From Zunongwangia sp. ESRF-bin46 (lineage in GTDB: Bacteria > Bacteroidota > Bacteroidia > Flavobacteriales > Flavobacteriaceae), in the NCBI GenBank assembly GCA_002631855.1, contig NTLF01000019.1, positions 248,001-312,000 of the forward strand: DNA of 64,000 nucleotides. The letters are read 5' to 3'. Made by a program: the position numbers and the translations under genes. The notes beneath the pieces are model-generated. The model was not told the DNA's origin. It was given only the letters and a program-made list of their open reading frames with translations, and did no database searches. How positions within the stretch are numbered: position 1 is the stretch's first letter; each line of letters opens with the position of its first letter. Below are positions 8,585-19,534 of this stretch, in pieces.

Positions 8585-10468
8585 TTACTTTCTTTTCTGA
8601 GCTTTCTTTTGCTCTTCGGCCTGCTCCATCATTTCGGCCATTTTACGTTGAAAACGATTTTGTTTTTTAGGTTGCTTTTTCTTTTTCTGAATTTTAGCAT
8701 GAACCTTATCATCGTCGATTATGAAGTTTTTAATTACCAGCATAATACCAATGGTAATCATATTTGACGTAAAGTAATACAATGACAATCCACTTGCGTA
8801 ATTGTTGAAGAACACCAACATAAACAATGGCGATAAGTACATTATAAACTTCATATTAGGCATTCCTGGTTGTTGTTGCGCCTGCATAGTTTGGCCTGTT
8901 GTCATCATCATATAAATAAATATAGCGATAGACGCCAATATTGGAAACAAACTTACGTGATCACCATAAAAAGGGATATGAAACGGCAATTGCGCTATGG
9001 TATCATAACTTGAGAGATCGTCTGCCCATAAAAAGCTCTTCTGACGAAGATCAAATGCTGTTGGGAAAAAGGTAAACAGTGCATAGAAAACGGGTATTTG
9101 CAACAATGCCGGTAAACACCCTTTTAATGGACTAGCCCCTGCTGCATTTTGAAGTTTCATGGTTTCCTGCTGAATCTTCATTTTGTTATCGCCATACTTT
9201 TCACGGATTTCCTCAATCTCGGGACGCAGTATTTTCATTTTCGCCTGCGATAGGTACTGCTTGTATTGTACTGGGGACAACAATAACTTAATTAAAATAG
9301 TTAAGCAGATAATCGCAATTCCTGCAGGTAAAAAGCCACTTAAAAATCCAAATAACGGAATAATGATGTATTTATTAATCATTCCGAAAATACCCCATCC
9401 TAATGGCATGGCTTCGTCTAGGTTTCTTCCGTAGTCATTAAAAATTTGATAGTCTGTAGGACCGTAATACATATTCATGTTATATGAAAGTCCGCCAGCT
9501 TTAGGCTCCAATAACATTTTTGCACCATACTGTTTAGTGTAAACCGTATCCACCTCTTCATCTTCTACTAAGTCTACAGAACTTAGCGCTACTTCTTTAA
9601 AAGGCGTATCTGTCAACAACATAGAGCTAAAGAAGTGTTGACGGAAGTTCATCCACGTTACGTCTTTTTCTAATTCTTCATCCTCACCAGAAGGCGAAAG
9701 CTTATCGTGGTCTTCATCTTCATATTCGTATGTTAAGCGTGTGTACCTATTCTCGTAAGTAATGCTTTTTGCATGACGATACCCCTTTAAACGCCAGTCT
9801 AAGTAGATAGGTTGGGTAGTATTAATTACACCGTCTAATCCTTGCGATTGAACGCTAAAATTGAGCATGTATTCATTTGGCAATAGCTCATAACGATATT
9901 CAATAAAAGCATTTTCTGAAGTTTTCAACTTCATGGATAGTACTTTATTATCGCCATTGGTACTAATTGAAGGTTCAAAGAACAGGTCTTTGGAATTTAA
10001 CAGCCTATTTTCAGAAGAAAATTGCAAGTTTAAACTACTATTGCCATCTTTAATAAGACTTACCTGAAGGGAATCGTACGTAGTGTGTTTTTTTAAACGA
10101 GCTTCGGTAATATAACCTCCTTTATTGCTAACTTCTAAGTATAGTACTTCGTTTTCTAATACAGTGGTGTTCTCTTTCGCTGATGGAAGCGTTCCGGAAT
10201 AAGCAAAAGAACCTAATTTGTTTTTAAGTTTTTCAAAAGCAAGTGAATCTTGTGCATTGGCAACGGCCATTTCTTCGGTAGCTTGCTCAAGTGTGGTGTC
10301 TTCTTGATTCTCTTTTTCAGTTGCTTCTTTTGCAGCAGCTTCGGTTTTGGCTTTTTCTGCCTGTACTGCATCTTCAGAAGGTTCCTGCATATACAGCATC
10401 CATACCAATATACCTCCTATTAATACAAACCCTATGAGGGAATTAACGTCAAAATTCTTTTTTTCCAT
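8585..10468 (-). CDS. yidC: membrane protein insertase YidC
   Basis: 627 residues. YidC inserts and folds inner-membrane proteins, alone or with SecYEG. An N-terminal membrane anchor (about 9-25) is followed by the large periplasmic beta-supersandwich domain found in Gram-negative YidC (about 60-340). The conserved C-terminal insertase core has five membrane segments, including LLSPVQYKQYLSQAKMKILRPE and ASPLKGCLPALLQIPVFYALF. The tail is strongly basic (KIQKKKKQPKKQNRFQRK), as expected for ribosome contact. It lies 154 bp downstream of pyrG on the same strand, the common Flavobacteria order. Confidence 0.97.
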   Translation of the reverse strand: MEKKNFDVNSLIGFVLIGGILVWMLYMQEPSEDAVQAEKAKTEAAAKEATEKENQEDTTLEQATEEMAVANAQDSLAFEKLKNKLGSFAYSGTLPSAKENTTVLENEVLYLEVSNKGGYITEARLKKHTTYDSLQVSLIKDGNSSLNLQFSSENRLLNSKDLFFEPSISTNGDNKVLSMKLKTSENAFIEYRYELLPNEYMLNFSVQSQGLDGVINTTQPIYLDWRLKGYRHAKSITYENRYTRLTYEYEDEDHDKLSPSGEDEELEKDVTWMNFRQHFFSSMLLTDTPFKEVALSSVDLVEDEEVDTVYTKQYGAKMLLEPKAGGLSYNMNMYYGPTDYQIFNDYGRNLDEAMPLGWGIFGMINKYIIIPLFGFLSGFLPAGIAIICLTILIKLLLSPVQYKQYLSQAKMKILRPEIEEIREKYGDNKMKIQQETMKLQNAAGASPLKGCLPALLQIPVFYALFTFFPTAFDLRQKSFLWADDLSSYDTIAQLPFHIPFYGDHVSLFPILASIAIFIYMMMTTGQTMQAQQQPGMPNMKFIMYLSPLFMLVFFNNYASGLSLYYFTSNMITIGIMLVIKNFIIDDDKVHAKIQKKKKQPKKQNRFQRKMAEMMEQAEEQKKAQKRK

Positions 10469-10622
10469 GTAAGCTGAATTGTTTCAAAAAATGTCCGTTA
10501 TACGAACTATCTTATATTTATATGTTTCTGAAGTGTGGTGTTTCAGAAAAATTTCTTCTTAATAATTTAAATGCATAAAGCAAATATCCCGCCCCAATAT
10601 CGAACCACGCCAAATTGTCGGT

Positions 10623-12248
<1,626 letters not shown>

Positions 12249-12272
12249 TTACTGAGTTAATTATACGGGATG

Positions 12273-12280
12273 CAAAGGTA
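12273..12280 (-). promoter_or_regulatory. candidate -7 element of pyrG-yidC
   Basis: Reads TACCTTTG on the minus strand, about 33 nt before the pyrG ATG. A GTTG 18 nt further upstream could act as a weak -33 box. Confidence 0.6.
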
Positions 12281-12383
12281 GCGAAATATTGTTGAAGGCA
12301 ACAATTAAATCGCAAATATCAAAAAAGTATATCGCAATAATTAGAAATGTGGGTTTTATGAACAGTTAAAACAAAAAGCTCCT

Positions 12384-12767
12384 TTACCCAAGAATCTTTG
12401 TTCTTTCTGGATGTAAAGTTATGTGCTTGAGCAATAGCTTTATAGACATAACAAGGTTAAGAATTAAAAAGCCCGAACCAATAAACAGTAATTTTTGAGC
12501 AGAGACAGTAAATGCTGAAAACTCTGATAATTCAGAAAACAGGGCAAGAAACATATATAGGTTTAAAATAATAAGAAGTGAAGCCAAAAAGACTCCGATT
12601 CCTTTTTTATTGAAAATTAGTTGTGACACTACAAGAACTAACAAGATAAAAGCTATAGGGTTTAAAAGTGTGGCTGTTGAAACCCAATAAAAGAGAATGG
12701 CCAACACAAGGTATAATTCTGGCATCCAATAGAGTAAAGGCTTAATATATTTTAACGTAATCCCCAT
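12384..12767 (-). CDS. small integral membrane protein of unknown function
   Basis: 127 residues, with about four hydrophobic segments (roughly 15-33, 35-50, 57-78 and 92-112) and short charged ends. No motif is recognised. It has a clear ATG start and no overlapping longer frame, and its hydrophobic periodicity supports a real inner-membrane protein. It lies alone between pyrG and the DUF3820 gene. Confidence 0.65.
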   Translation of the reverse strand: MGITLKYIKPLLYWMPELYLVLAILFYWVSTATLLNPIAFILLVLVVSQLIFNKKGIGVFLASLLIILNLYMFLALFSELSEFSAFTVSAQKLLFIGSGFLILNLVMSIKLLLKHITLHPERTKILG

Positions 12768-12888
12768 GTCGTTTATATTACCATATAATAGATGGGTACT
12801 TGACAGGATGGTTGCGTAGTATTTAGCCTAAATTTTTAAGAATATTTAGGATAAAAACACAAAAAACTAACTATTAAACAGTTATGGT

Positions 12889-13119
12889 TTATCTTTTTAT
12901 TAATTTCTTTAATAATCCTTCCAGACCGTTTAATTTGATTTCATACATCTCTTGCATTAAATTACCTAACTTTCCTTGTGGAAACCCTTTCTGTTTAAAC
13001 CAAACGTAATAAGGTTCAGGGATGTTGACCAAGTACTGGTCTTTATATTTACCGAAGGGCATTTTATAGTTTGCCAATTCTTCTAAGTGTTTGGGGTCTG
13101 GGTTATTTCCAGCGTTCAT
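12889..13119 (-). CDS. DUF3820 family protein
   Basis: 76 residues. The core MPFGKYKDQYLVNIPEPYYVWFKQKGFPQGKLG matches DUF3820, a small cytoplasmic family of unknown function sometimes linked to nucleases and exonuclease-like proteins. Its first 17 bases overlap the end of the upstream DUF922 gene, so the two are almost certainly translated from one mRNA. Confidence 0.85.
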   Translation of the reverse strand: MNAGNNPDPKHLEELANYKMPFGKYKDQYLVNIPEPYYVWFKQKGFPQGKLGNLMQEMYEIKLNGLEGLLKKLIKR

Positions 13120-13639
13120 AGGCTTTTAATTGATTGGCTATATGCTGTCGCCAGCGGTATTCTTCTTTTTTGTTCTTAGAGTGATCGCTTTCCAAATCAT
13201 ATTGATTTTGAAGGTTTTGTCGTTCTAATTCTGTTTTTTGGTACAGCGCCCCTATTTCTTCTTTTATATTTTTTGAAAATTCAGCTTTAGCAATGCGTTT
13301 TCGTAGGATGCGGGCGTGCAGTTCTGAAATATCAAAATGGGTCTGCTCGTGTTTTAAAATATATTCTGAAACTTTTCCGGGTTTAAACCAAGATTGTTCA
13401 GGGTAAAAATTACAAGTTACACTGTGCTGCATAGCACGTTTTCCATTTTTTTCAGTGTAAGAAAATGAAAAAGACATTCCGCTGTTGGTACTGGCTACAA
13501 AATTAGCCCCAGGTTTAGGGGTTCCTCTAAAGTCCTCCCAGGTAAGTTGCCTGGTTTCATTCCAAGCGATTTTCTCCTTATTTTCTCCTGAAGTAAAAAA
13601 GGAAAGCGTAAACAATAAAATTATGGTAAAGAGTTTCAT
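13103..13639 (-). CDS. DUF922 secreted putative zinc protease
   Basis: 178 residues with a signal peptide (about 1-17, MKLFTIILLFTLSFFTS). The mature region opens with WNETRQLTWEDFRGTPKPGA, the DUF922 signature. It contains ILKHEQTHFDISELHAR, where HEQTH is an HExxH zinc site at about residues 97-101; this makes it a predicted periplasmic metalloprotease, though activity has not been shown for this family. The final third is a Lys/Glu-rich helix. It overlaps the DUF3820 gene by 17 bp. Confidence 0.85.
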   Translation of the reverse strand: MKLFTIILLFTLSFFTSGENKEKIAWNETRQLTWEDFRGTPKPGANFVASTNSGMSFSFSYTEKNGKRAMQHSVTCNFYPEQSWFKPGKVSEYILKHEQTHFDISELHARILRKRIAKAEFSKNIKEEIGALYQKTELERQNLQNQYDLESDHSKNKKEEYRWRQHIANQLKAYERWK

Positions 13640-13689
13640 AAAGATTGAAACGCAAAAATCTTGCCTTTATTGAATTAATGCAAAACTGA

Positions 13690-14094
13690 TTACCCCCAAT
13701 TAAAGGTAACAACCTTTTCAATATCTGGATGTAAACTGTAATGCACCGGACAGGTACTTGCTGTTTTTTCCAATATCTTTTTATGCTTTTCTTCTAAAAT
13801 ACTAGGTAAGTTAAAAACCACTTCAATTTTTGAAATACGCCGTGGGTTGCTGGCCATGGTTTTGGTAACGGTTGCTGTGCTCCCTTTTAAATCTATTTGT
13901 AGGTCGTTTGCCTTGATGTCCATAACGGTTAGCATACAGTTGGCCAAACCAGTTGCTACGGTATCGGTTGGTGAAAAAGCTTCTCCTTTACCATGATTGT
14001 CTGTCGGCGCATCGGTTATATATTTGTTACCCGATTTTAGGTGTTCACATTCTGTACGAAGGTCCCCAAGGTACGTTACTCTTGCTGTGCTCAT
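13690..14094 (-). CDS. OsmC/Ohr family protein
   Basis: 134 residues, cytoplasmic. It shows the OsmC family layout: N-terminal strands, a central helix with the redox Cys in GLANCMLTVMDIKA, and the second Cys in TCPVHYSLHPDIE. The two cysteines are the peroxidatic and resolving residues of thiol-dependent hydroperoxide reductases. The exact subgroup (OsmC, Ohr or YhfA-like) is not clear. Its start overlaps the stop of the LysM gene by 4 bp, so the two are translationally coupled. Confidence 0.9.
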   Translation of the reverse strand: MSTARVTYLGDLRTECEHLKSGNKYITDAPTDNHGKGEAFSPTDTVATGLANCMLTVMDIKANDLQIDLKGSTATVTKTMASNPRRISKIEVVFNLPSILEEKHKKILEKTASTCPVHYSLHPDIEKVVTFNWG

Positions 14095-15998
14095 TCTGCT
14101 TCTTTAAACTGAAGGTCTTCATCGTAGTTTACAATATAAACGGCATTGTTCTGGTATCCGGAAAGCAATTTGTTGGTGTACTGAAATTTGTTTTCTATAT
14201 ACTCGGTAACAAAGTTGTTTTCACTGGCTTTATACATATCATCTGCAGAAGCTAATCGCAACAACACATCATACATAATATCAAATCCTCTAACTGCATA
14301 ACGGTTGGGCAATACACCGTATTCATTTTTATAACTGATTAAAAACGGATCTTTTTCGTTGAAATCATAGTTTTTATTAACCGATGGAAACGTAAACTTT
14401 AACTTTGCCAAGTGCATGTTCGATACATCATGATAATCATAGGCCTTATTTTTATCAAGCGCTAACAGACGCAATCTATGACTCTTAGGCATTCCGTTTA
14501 GAAGCCCAACTACATTACTGACCAAAACCGGGTCACTGGAGGCCAGCACAACCCAGTTTTCACGTTCTGTATCTACTTTTGCAGCAATATCACGCTGATA
14601 TAAATAACCACCTTCACGTGGCGAAACTGTCTTTGCAGTAGGTATTTGCGATGTGATTTTCTGCTTTTCGGCACTGTGCTTCGCATCGCTAATGATGATT
14701 AGGTTTTTCCCTGCTGATTTTTCAACTAAATAATCCATCATCCTTGCACGAAGCATATCATCTGTAGGTAACGTTTGAAAAAGATTAGGGTACATTCTAA
14801 TCTCTTTGTTGCTTAAAGGTGAAAATACTGGAATGTTATTGCTTCGTAAAGTAGCAGCTGCTTTGTCAACATTTTTACTTAACAAGGGTCCAATAACCGC
14901 ATCCATATTTTTAAAATTATTCCCTGCAATTATATTTCCTACTTTCGTGGCACTACGTTCAGTATCATACACTTGAAGGTTAACAGAAATACCTTTGTCT
15001 TTAGCAAATTCGGCTGCCATTAACACACCGCTGTAAAAATCGAGCGCAATGCGTAAAACTGAGTTAGACTTCAACAAATCTTCATTGGCCTTTGTAGAGT
15101 CTGAAACCACCTCTCGAAGTTCAAAAGGTAACAACACAGCAACATTCTTTTCAGATTTATTTGATATATAGTTTTCTAGATTAACCGGAGTCGCTTTTTC
15201 AGAAACACCAACTAAATTTTCTTTTGGGATCTTCAAAATCATACCGTCCTTTAAGCCTTCTTTAGCATACGGGTTCAGGGCAATAATTTCTTCTTCTGAA
15301 AGACCTAATTTTACTTTTAATCGGTAAAAACCTTCTTTGGGCTGTACTTCGTATAAGTCGTATTTTTCGTTATCAATGCTAGCAGACTCTGTTGTAGAAA
15401 TATCTGGAACATTCAAAACAGTACCGATTGCAATATTTTTATCAAGACCGGGATTAAGTTTTTTCAATTCGGCAATAGTGGTATTATACTTTCTAGCAAT
15501 ACCGTAAATAGTTTCTTTGGGAGCTACTTTATGCGTGTTGGTTTCAGTATTTTCTGTAGTTTCAGAAACAGTTGTTGTTGGAGTTACTTTTTCTGAAATA
15601 GGAATACGGATTTTCTCGCCTTTTTTAAGCTGTCTTGAATATAACTCCTTATTATATTTCTTTATATCATCTTGTGAAACATTGTACTCTTGCGAAATGC
15701 TAAAAAGAGTTTCCTTTCGTTTAACACGATGCTCTTTGAAAGTGACACTTGTTGCTCCAGAGTTTGAAATTACATTTGAAGAACGAGGCAAAATAATAAT
15801 TGTATTTGCACCAATACCATTTTTAGCATCAGGATTTAATCGATAAATGGCGCTTTCTGTAGTGCCATATTTTTGGGCAATACTATAAATTGTCTCTCCT
15901 GCTTTTACTTTATGGCTTCTATACTGCTGCTGTTGGGTTGCAATACCACAGCCCATGTTAAGCGTGCATATTAAAAAAAGGTATATAAAATGCTTCAA
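14091..15998 (-). CDS. LysM-repeat lipoprotein with a periplasmic-binding-protein-like (LpoA-like) domain
   Basis: 635 residues. The start is TTG: the nearest upstream in-frame codon is a stop, and only this start gives the lipoprotein leader MKHFIYLFLICTLNMGCG. Three clear LysM repeats follow (HKVKAGETIYSIAQKYG, HRVKRKETLFSISQEYN, HKVAPKETIYGIARKYN), with a fourth divergent one near residue 215. From about residue 280 the protein looks like a type I periplasmic binding fold (VAVLLPFELRE, DAVIGPLLSKNVDKAA, IPVFSPLSNKEI). LysM binds peptidoglycan. A PBP-like domain on a lipoprotein recalls LpoA, an activator of PBP1a, but that link is inference. It is downstream of guaA by 28 bp. Confidence 0.88.
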   Translation of the reverse strand: MKHFIYLFLICTLNMGCGIATQQQQYRSHKVKAGETIYSIAQKYGTTESAIYRLNPDAKNGIGANTIIILPRSSNVISNSGATSVTFKEHRVKRKETLFSISQEYNVSQDDIKKYNKELYSRQLKKGEKIRIPISEKVTPTTTVSETTENTETNTHKVAPKETIYGIARKYNTTIAELKKLNPGLDKNIAIGTVLNVPDISTTESASIDNEKYDLYEVQPKEGFYRLKVKLGLSEEEIIALNPYAKEGLKDGMILKIPKENLVGVSEKATPVNLENYISNKSEKNVAVLLPFELREVVSDSTKANEDLLKSNSVLRIALDFYSGVLMAAEFAKDKGISVNLQVYDTERSATKVGNIIAGNNFKNMDAVIGPLLSKNVDKAAATLRSNNIPVFSPLSNKEIRMYPNLFQTLPTDDMLRARMMDYLVEKSAGKNLIIISDAKHSAEKQKITSQIPTAKTVSPREGGYLYQRDIAAKVDTERENWVVLASSDPVLVSNVVGLLNGMPKSHRLRLLALDKNKAYDYHDVSNMHLAKLKFTFPSVNKNYDFNEKDPFLISYKNEYGVLPNRYAVRGFDIMYDVLLRLASADDMYKASENNFVTEYIENKFQYTNKLLSGYQNNAVYIVNYDEDLQFKEAE

Positions 15999-16026
15999 AA
16001 TATGTATTTAAGTTAAATAATGAACC

Positions 16027-17556
16027 TTACTCCCATTCAATGGTCGCTGGCGGCTTGGAACTAATATCGTATACTACTCTATTAACGCCTTTTACTCGGT
16101 TTATTATATGATTACTGGTTTCTTGCAAAAACTCATAAGGTAAATTCACCCAGTCTGCCGTCATTCCATCGGTAGATTCTACCGCTCTTAATGCTACTAC
16201 TTTTTCGTATGTTCGTTCATCTCCCATCACTCCAACACTCTGTACTGGAAGCAATATGGCTCCAGCTTGCCATACTTTATCGTATAAATCCCATTTTCTA
16301 AGTCCGTCGATAAAAATAGCATCTACTTCTTGTAATATACGAACTTTTTCAGCGGTAATATCACCTAAAATACGAATGGCCAATCCAGGCCCCGGAAATG
16401 GATGTCTTCCTAAAAGCTTCTTATCTATTCCCATTTCGGCCCCTACGCGTCGTACTTCATCTTTAAAAAGCATACGTAATGGCTCTACCACTTTCAGTTT
16501 CATAAAATCTGGCAAACCACCTACGTTGTGATGTGATTTAATAGTTACCGAAGGACCATTAACTGAAACACTTTCAATAACATCCGGATAAATAGTCCCC
16601 TGTGCCAACCAATCTACATTCTGTACTTGGTGGGCTTCATCATCAAACACTTCAATAAAAGCATTACCAATGGCTTTCCGTTTTAATTCAGGGTCGCTTA
16701 TATCTTTTAGAGCTTCCAAAAAGCGTACCGAAGCGTCTACACCTTTTACATTTAAGCCCATATCTTTATATTGTGATAGTACATCACTAAATTCATTTTT
16801 CCGAAGCAATCCGTTATTAACGAAAATACAATAGAGGTTCTTACCTATCGCTTTGTGTAACAGAATAGCAGCTACAGTAGAATCTACACCACCGCTTAAC
16901 CCTAATACTACTTTGTCATCCCCTAATTGCTCTTTAAGCGCATCAACTGTCGTGTCTACAAAAGCAGCAGGTGTCCAACTTTGCTCAACACCAGCAATAT
17001 GCACTAAAAAGTTTTCTAGCAATTGCTTCCCGTCTGTTGTATGATATACTTCTGGGTGAAATTGAATCGCATAAATTTTTTCGCCTTCAATATGGTATGC
17101 TGCATTGAGCACATCTGGTGTGCTTGCCAAACGAACACCGTTTTCAGGAAGTTGAGCAATGGTATCACTATGGCTCATCCAAACCTGTGTTCCTTCTGAA
17201 ATACCTTTAAAAAGAGAAGCATCAGCCTTAATCATAGAAAGTTTGGCTCTACCATATTCCCGAATATTCGAGGGCTCTACACTACCGCCGTTAAAATGAG
17301 CGATATATTGAGCTCCATAACAAACCGCCAGCATAGGCAATTTACCTTTTATACGGGATAAATCTGGGTGTGGCGCATCTTCGGCACGAACCGAAAACGG
17401 ACTTCCCGATAGGATTACGGCTTTAAACTCATCTAAGCTTTCTGGAATATTGTGATAGGGGTGGATTTCGCAGTAAATGTTCAGCTCTCGCACACGTCGT
17501 GCTATTAGCTGTGTGTACTGCGAACCAAAATCTAAAATAAGGACGTTGTTTTGCAT
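16027..17556 (-). CDS. guaA: GMP synthase (glutamine-hydrolysing)
   Basis: I start at the ATG at 17556 (509 residues, [16 protein letters not shown]), because the track start is a TTG two codons earlier. It converts XMP to GMP. The N-terminal glutaminase has Cys in [10 protein letters not shown] and His-Glu in FHPEVYHT. The ATP-pyrophosphatase domain has the PP-loop GLSGGVDST, and the C-terminal dimerisation domain ends [10 protein letters not shown]. It heads the guaA-LysM lipoprotein-osmC group. The -7 box ends only 3 nt before the ATG, which suggests a leaderless mRNA. Confidence 0.97.
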   Translation of the reverse strand: MQNNVLILDFGSQYTQLIARRVRELNIYCEIHPYHNIPESLDEFKAVILSGSPFSVRAEDAPHPDLSRIKGKLPMLAVCYGAQYIAHFNGGSVEPSNIREYGRAKLSMIKADASLFKGISEGTQVWMSHSDTIAQLPENGVRLASTPDVLNAAYHIEGEKIYAIQFHPEVYHTTDGKQLLENFLVHIAGVEQSWTPAAFVDTTVDALKEQLGDDKVVLGLSGGVDSTVAAILLHKAIGKNLYCIFVNNGLLRKNEFSDVLSQYKDMGLNVKGVDASVRFLEALKDISDPELKRKAIGNAFIEVFDDEAHQVQNVDWLAQGTIYPDVIESVSVNGPSVTIKSHHNVGGLPDFMKLKVVEPLRMLFKDEVRRVGAEMGIDKKLLGRHPFPGPGLAIRILGDITAEKVRILQEVDAIFIDGLRKWDLYDKVWQAGAILLPVQSVGVMGDERTYEKVVALRAVESTDGMTADWVNLPYEFLQETSNHIINRVKGVNRVVYDISSKPPATIEWE

Positions 17557-17559
17557 AGG

Positions 17560-17567
17560 CAAAAATA
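17560..17567 (-). promoter_or_regulatory. candidate -7 element of guaA
   Basis: Reads TATTTTTG on the minus strand with only 3 nt between it and the ATG. If it is used, transcription would start at or next to the start codon. Confidence 0.4.
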
Positions 17568-17571
17568 ATTG

Positions 17572-17596
17572 AAAAATAAGGTTAGGAAAACCTTAT
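17572..17596 (-). terminator. terminator of the mutL-rhomboid-EEP operon
   Basis: Perfect 8-bp stem ATAAGGTT / AACCTTAT with a 5-nt loop, followed on the minus strand by a T run. It lies between the EEP-protein stop codon and guaA. Confidence 0.65.
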
Positions 17597-17631
17597 CCTG
17601 CTTTTTTTATAAATTTTTATGTTTTCGTTTT

Positions 17632-18657
17632 TCATTCCCATCCCATTGTTGCACTTACAGGATAATGATCTGAAAACGATTTTTCCATTGTATTAAATTT
17701 CAGAACTCCAAAATCTTCTGAAGCCAATATATAATCAATCCGCATAGGGTAAAAATCAAATTTAAAGGTAGTACCAATACCGTTCCCCCTTTTTAAAAAG
17801 GCGTCTTGCATTGTGGTTGTCATACTTTTATAAACATATGAAAATGAGGTGTTATTAAAATCCCCCATAACTAAAGTTCTATAAGGGCTTTTCTCATTGT
17901 GTTCTTTAATCTTGGCCACTTGTCCCTCTTGTTTTACAAAAGCATCGGTGATTCGCCTTCGCAATCTGGTTTTATCATTTTCTTGCAAGTAACTCACTCT
18001 AGGCTTAATGCCCATAGACTGTAAATGCACATTATAAACCCTTAGTGTATCCTCACCTTTAACAATATCTGCGTAAATGGTATTGTTTGATGTTTCAGAA
18101 AAGTTGAAAGCTCCTTTATTTACAATAGGGTATTTTGAAAAAATAGCGTGTCCTAATTTATTTTTTTCTTTAAAGTTGATATGTTGATATGGGTATTCAG
18201 AAAAATCTACCTTATTTTCAATATAATATTCTTGCACTGAAATTACATCAGGTTTTTCTTCATTTATAATTTCTGAAAATGTTTTTGATACTTTTTCTGA
18301 AGCGGGGTTATCTTCGTAAGCATTAAATAATCGTACATTATATGAAAGCACACGGATAGTTTTTTTATACTCAGAAGTATCTTCTTCCGAAGAAATCTCA
18401 AAAAAAGGATTGAAATAAAAATAAGCAATCACTAAAATTATGGTGGAAACTAAAAATTGCCTTTTCATCCTTACAAGCCAATAGATAGCAAAAAGAATAT
18501 TCAATAAAATTAATGGTGATACCAATAAGCTAAGCAAGGATAATGTTGGGAATTTTGACGGCGGCAAATACGGTAACACGAATGAAAGTAATAGCAAAAA
18601 CGCCACCAGCGAATTGCACCAGAATAAAACTTTAGATATCAGCCCCCCTTTTTTCAC
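17632..18657 (-). CDS. membrane-anchored endonuclease/exonuclease/phosphatase (EEP) family protein
   Basis: 341 residues; GTG start (MKKGGLISKVLFW), with no in-frame ATG before residue 60. Three hydrophobic segments (about 8-30, 38-58, 66-82) precede an EEP domain from about residue 100. That domain has VLSYNVRLFN, the metal ligand Glu in ISVQEYY, VMGDFNNTSFSYVYK and the catalytic SDHYPV near the C-terminus. The fold covers nucleases and lipid or sugar phosphatases; the substrate is unknown. It is the last gene of a tight operon, 2 bp after a rhomboid gene. Confidence 0.9.
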   Translation of the reverse strand: MKKGGLISKVLFWCNSLVAFLLLLSFVLPYLPPSKFPTLSLLSLLVSPLILLNILFAIYWLVRMKRQFLVSTIILVIAYFYFNPFFEISSEEDTSEYKKTIRVLSYNVRLFNAYEDNPASEKVSKTFSEIINEEKPDVISVQEYYIENKVDFSEYPYQHINFKEKNKLGHAIFSKYPIVNKGAFNFSETSNNTIYADIVKGEDTLRVYNVHLQSMGIKPRVSYLQENDKTRLRRRITDAFVKQEGQVAKIKEHNEKSPYRTLVMGDFNNTSFSYVYKSMTTTMQDAFLKRGNGIGTTFKFDFYPMRIDYILASEDFGVLKFNTMEKSFSDHYPVSATMGWE

Positions 18658-18659
18658 TG

Positions 18660-19532
18660 TTAATCGTCTTTTCCAGCTTTAAATAAAAAGTCTTTTTCGG
18701 CTTTCGTTAAACTATCATAGCCACTTTTACCAATTTTGTCTAAAATTTCATCAATCTTTTTCTGATTGTCATTTTTAGCATCGGTAGTTGTTCTTTTTGC
18801 AGCTGTTTTTTTATTACGGTGTACTTTGGTAAATGGCTTCTTTTTTCGGGGTTTAAACAAGTTTTCTACCCAATCGATTAAGTTTTCAAACCACTCACCT
18901 ATATCGTTCCCTTTCTGAAGCTGTCGTGCATATACAAAACCGAATATAGCCCCACCAATATGTGCTAAACGGCCACCAGCATTACCACTACTTGGTAACA
19001 GAATCAAATCGAGCAACACTAAAACCAAAGCAATTTGCCATAATTTAATTCGGAACCTAAAAATCATCACTTCTGCATTGGGTGTATATGTTGCGATAAA
19101 CACCATAATAGCAGTTACCGCACCTGAAGCACCTATTAACCCAGCAGTACTCCCTATTAAAGCAGGAAAAACGTTATGAGTAATTAGGTACAATAATCCG
19201 CCAAACAAGGCTCCTAACAAGTAAATCGTCAGAAATCGTTTTTCGTCAAAAAGGTTTAATACAAAACGTCCAAACCAATAGAGCCATAGCATATTAAAGA
19301 GAATATGGAAAAACCCAAAATGTAAAAAGGAATACGTTAACAAAGACCAAGGCTGCAATAAAACGCTGCCAAAACTTTCTGGTAGCACAAACCATTGTAC
19401 CAATTGTCCCGGTCCCATGCCCATAAAAAACGCTAACAAACGCACAGCCAAAAAAATGACTGCATTGATAGCAATCAGTTTGATGATGATGCTTGAGGTT
19501 TTAAATTGATATTTTAAACTGTTCGTATCCAT
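18660..19532 (-). CDS. rhomboid-family intramembrane serine protease (first copy)
   Basis: 290 residues. Six or so membrane segments carry the rhomboid motifs: HFGFFHILFNMLWLYWFG (loop 1 and TM2), the nucleophile Ser in IGASGAV, and the catalytic His in AHIGGAIFGF. A basic soluble tail of about 80 residues (KPRKKKPFTKVHRNKKTAAKR ...) follows and is predicted to be cytoplasmic. Rhomboids cut membrane proteins within or near the lipid phase; targets are unknown here. It is 2 bp from a second rhomboid gene and 2 bp from the EEP gene. Confidence 0.93.
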   Translation of the reverse strand: MDTNSLKYQFKTSSIIIKLIAINAVIFLAVRLLAFFMGMGPGQLVQWFVLPESFGSVLLQPWSLLTYSFLHFGFFHILFNMLWLYWFGRFVLNLFDEKRFLTIYLLGALFGGLLYLITHNVFPALIGSTAGLIGASGAVTAIMVFIATYTPNAEVMIFRFRIKLWQIALVLVLLDLILLPSSGNAGGRLAHIGGAIFGFVYARQLQKGNDIGEWFENLIDWVENLFKPRKKKPFTKVHRNKKTAAKRTTTDAKNDNQKKIDEILDKIGKSGYDSLTKAEKDFLFKAGKDD

Positions 19533-19534
19533 TG

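Noticed and set aside
13953-14255. 100-aa plus-strand ORF over osmC and the LysM gene
   Set aside because: Shadow in the opposite strand of two recognisable genes, with no start context of its own.
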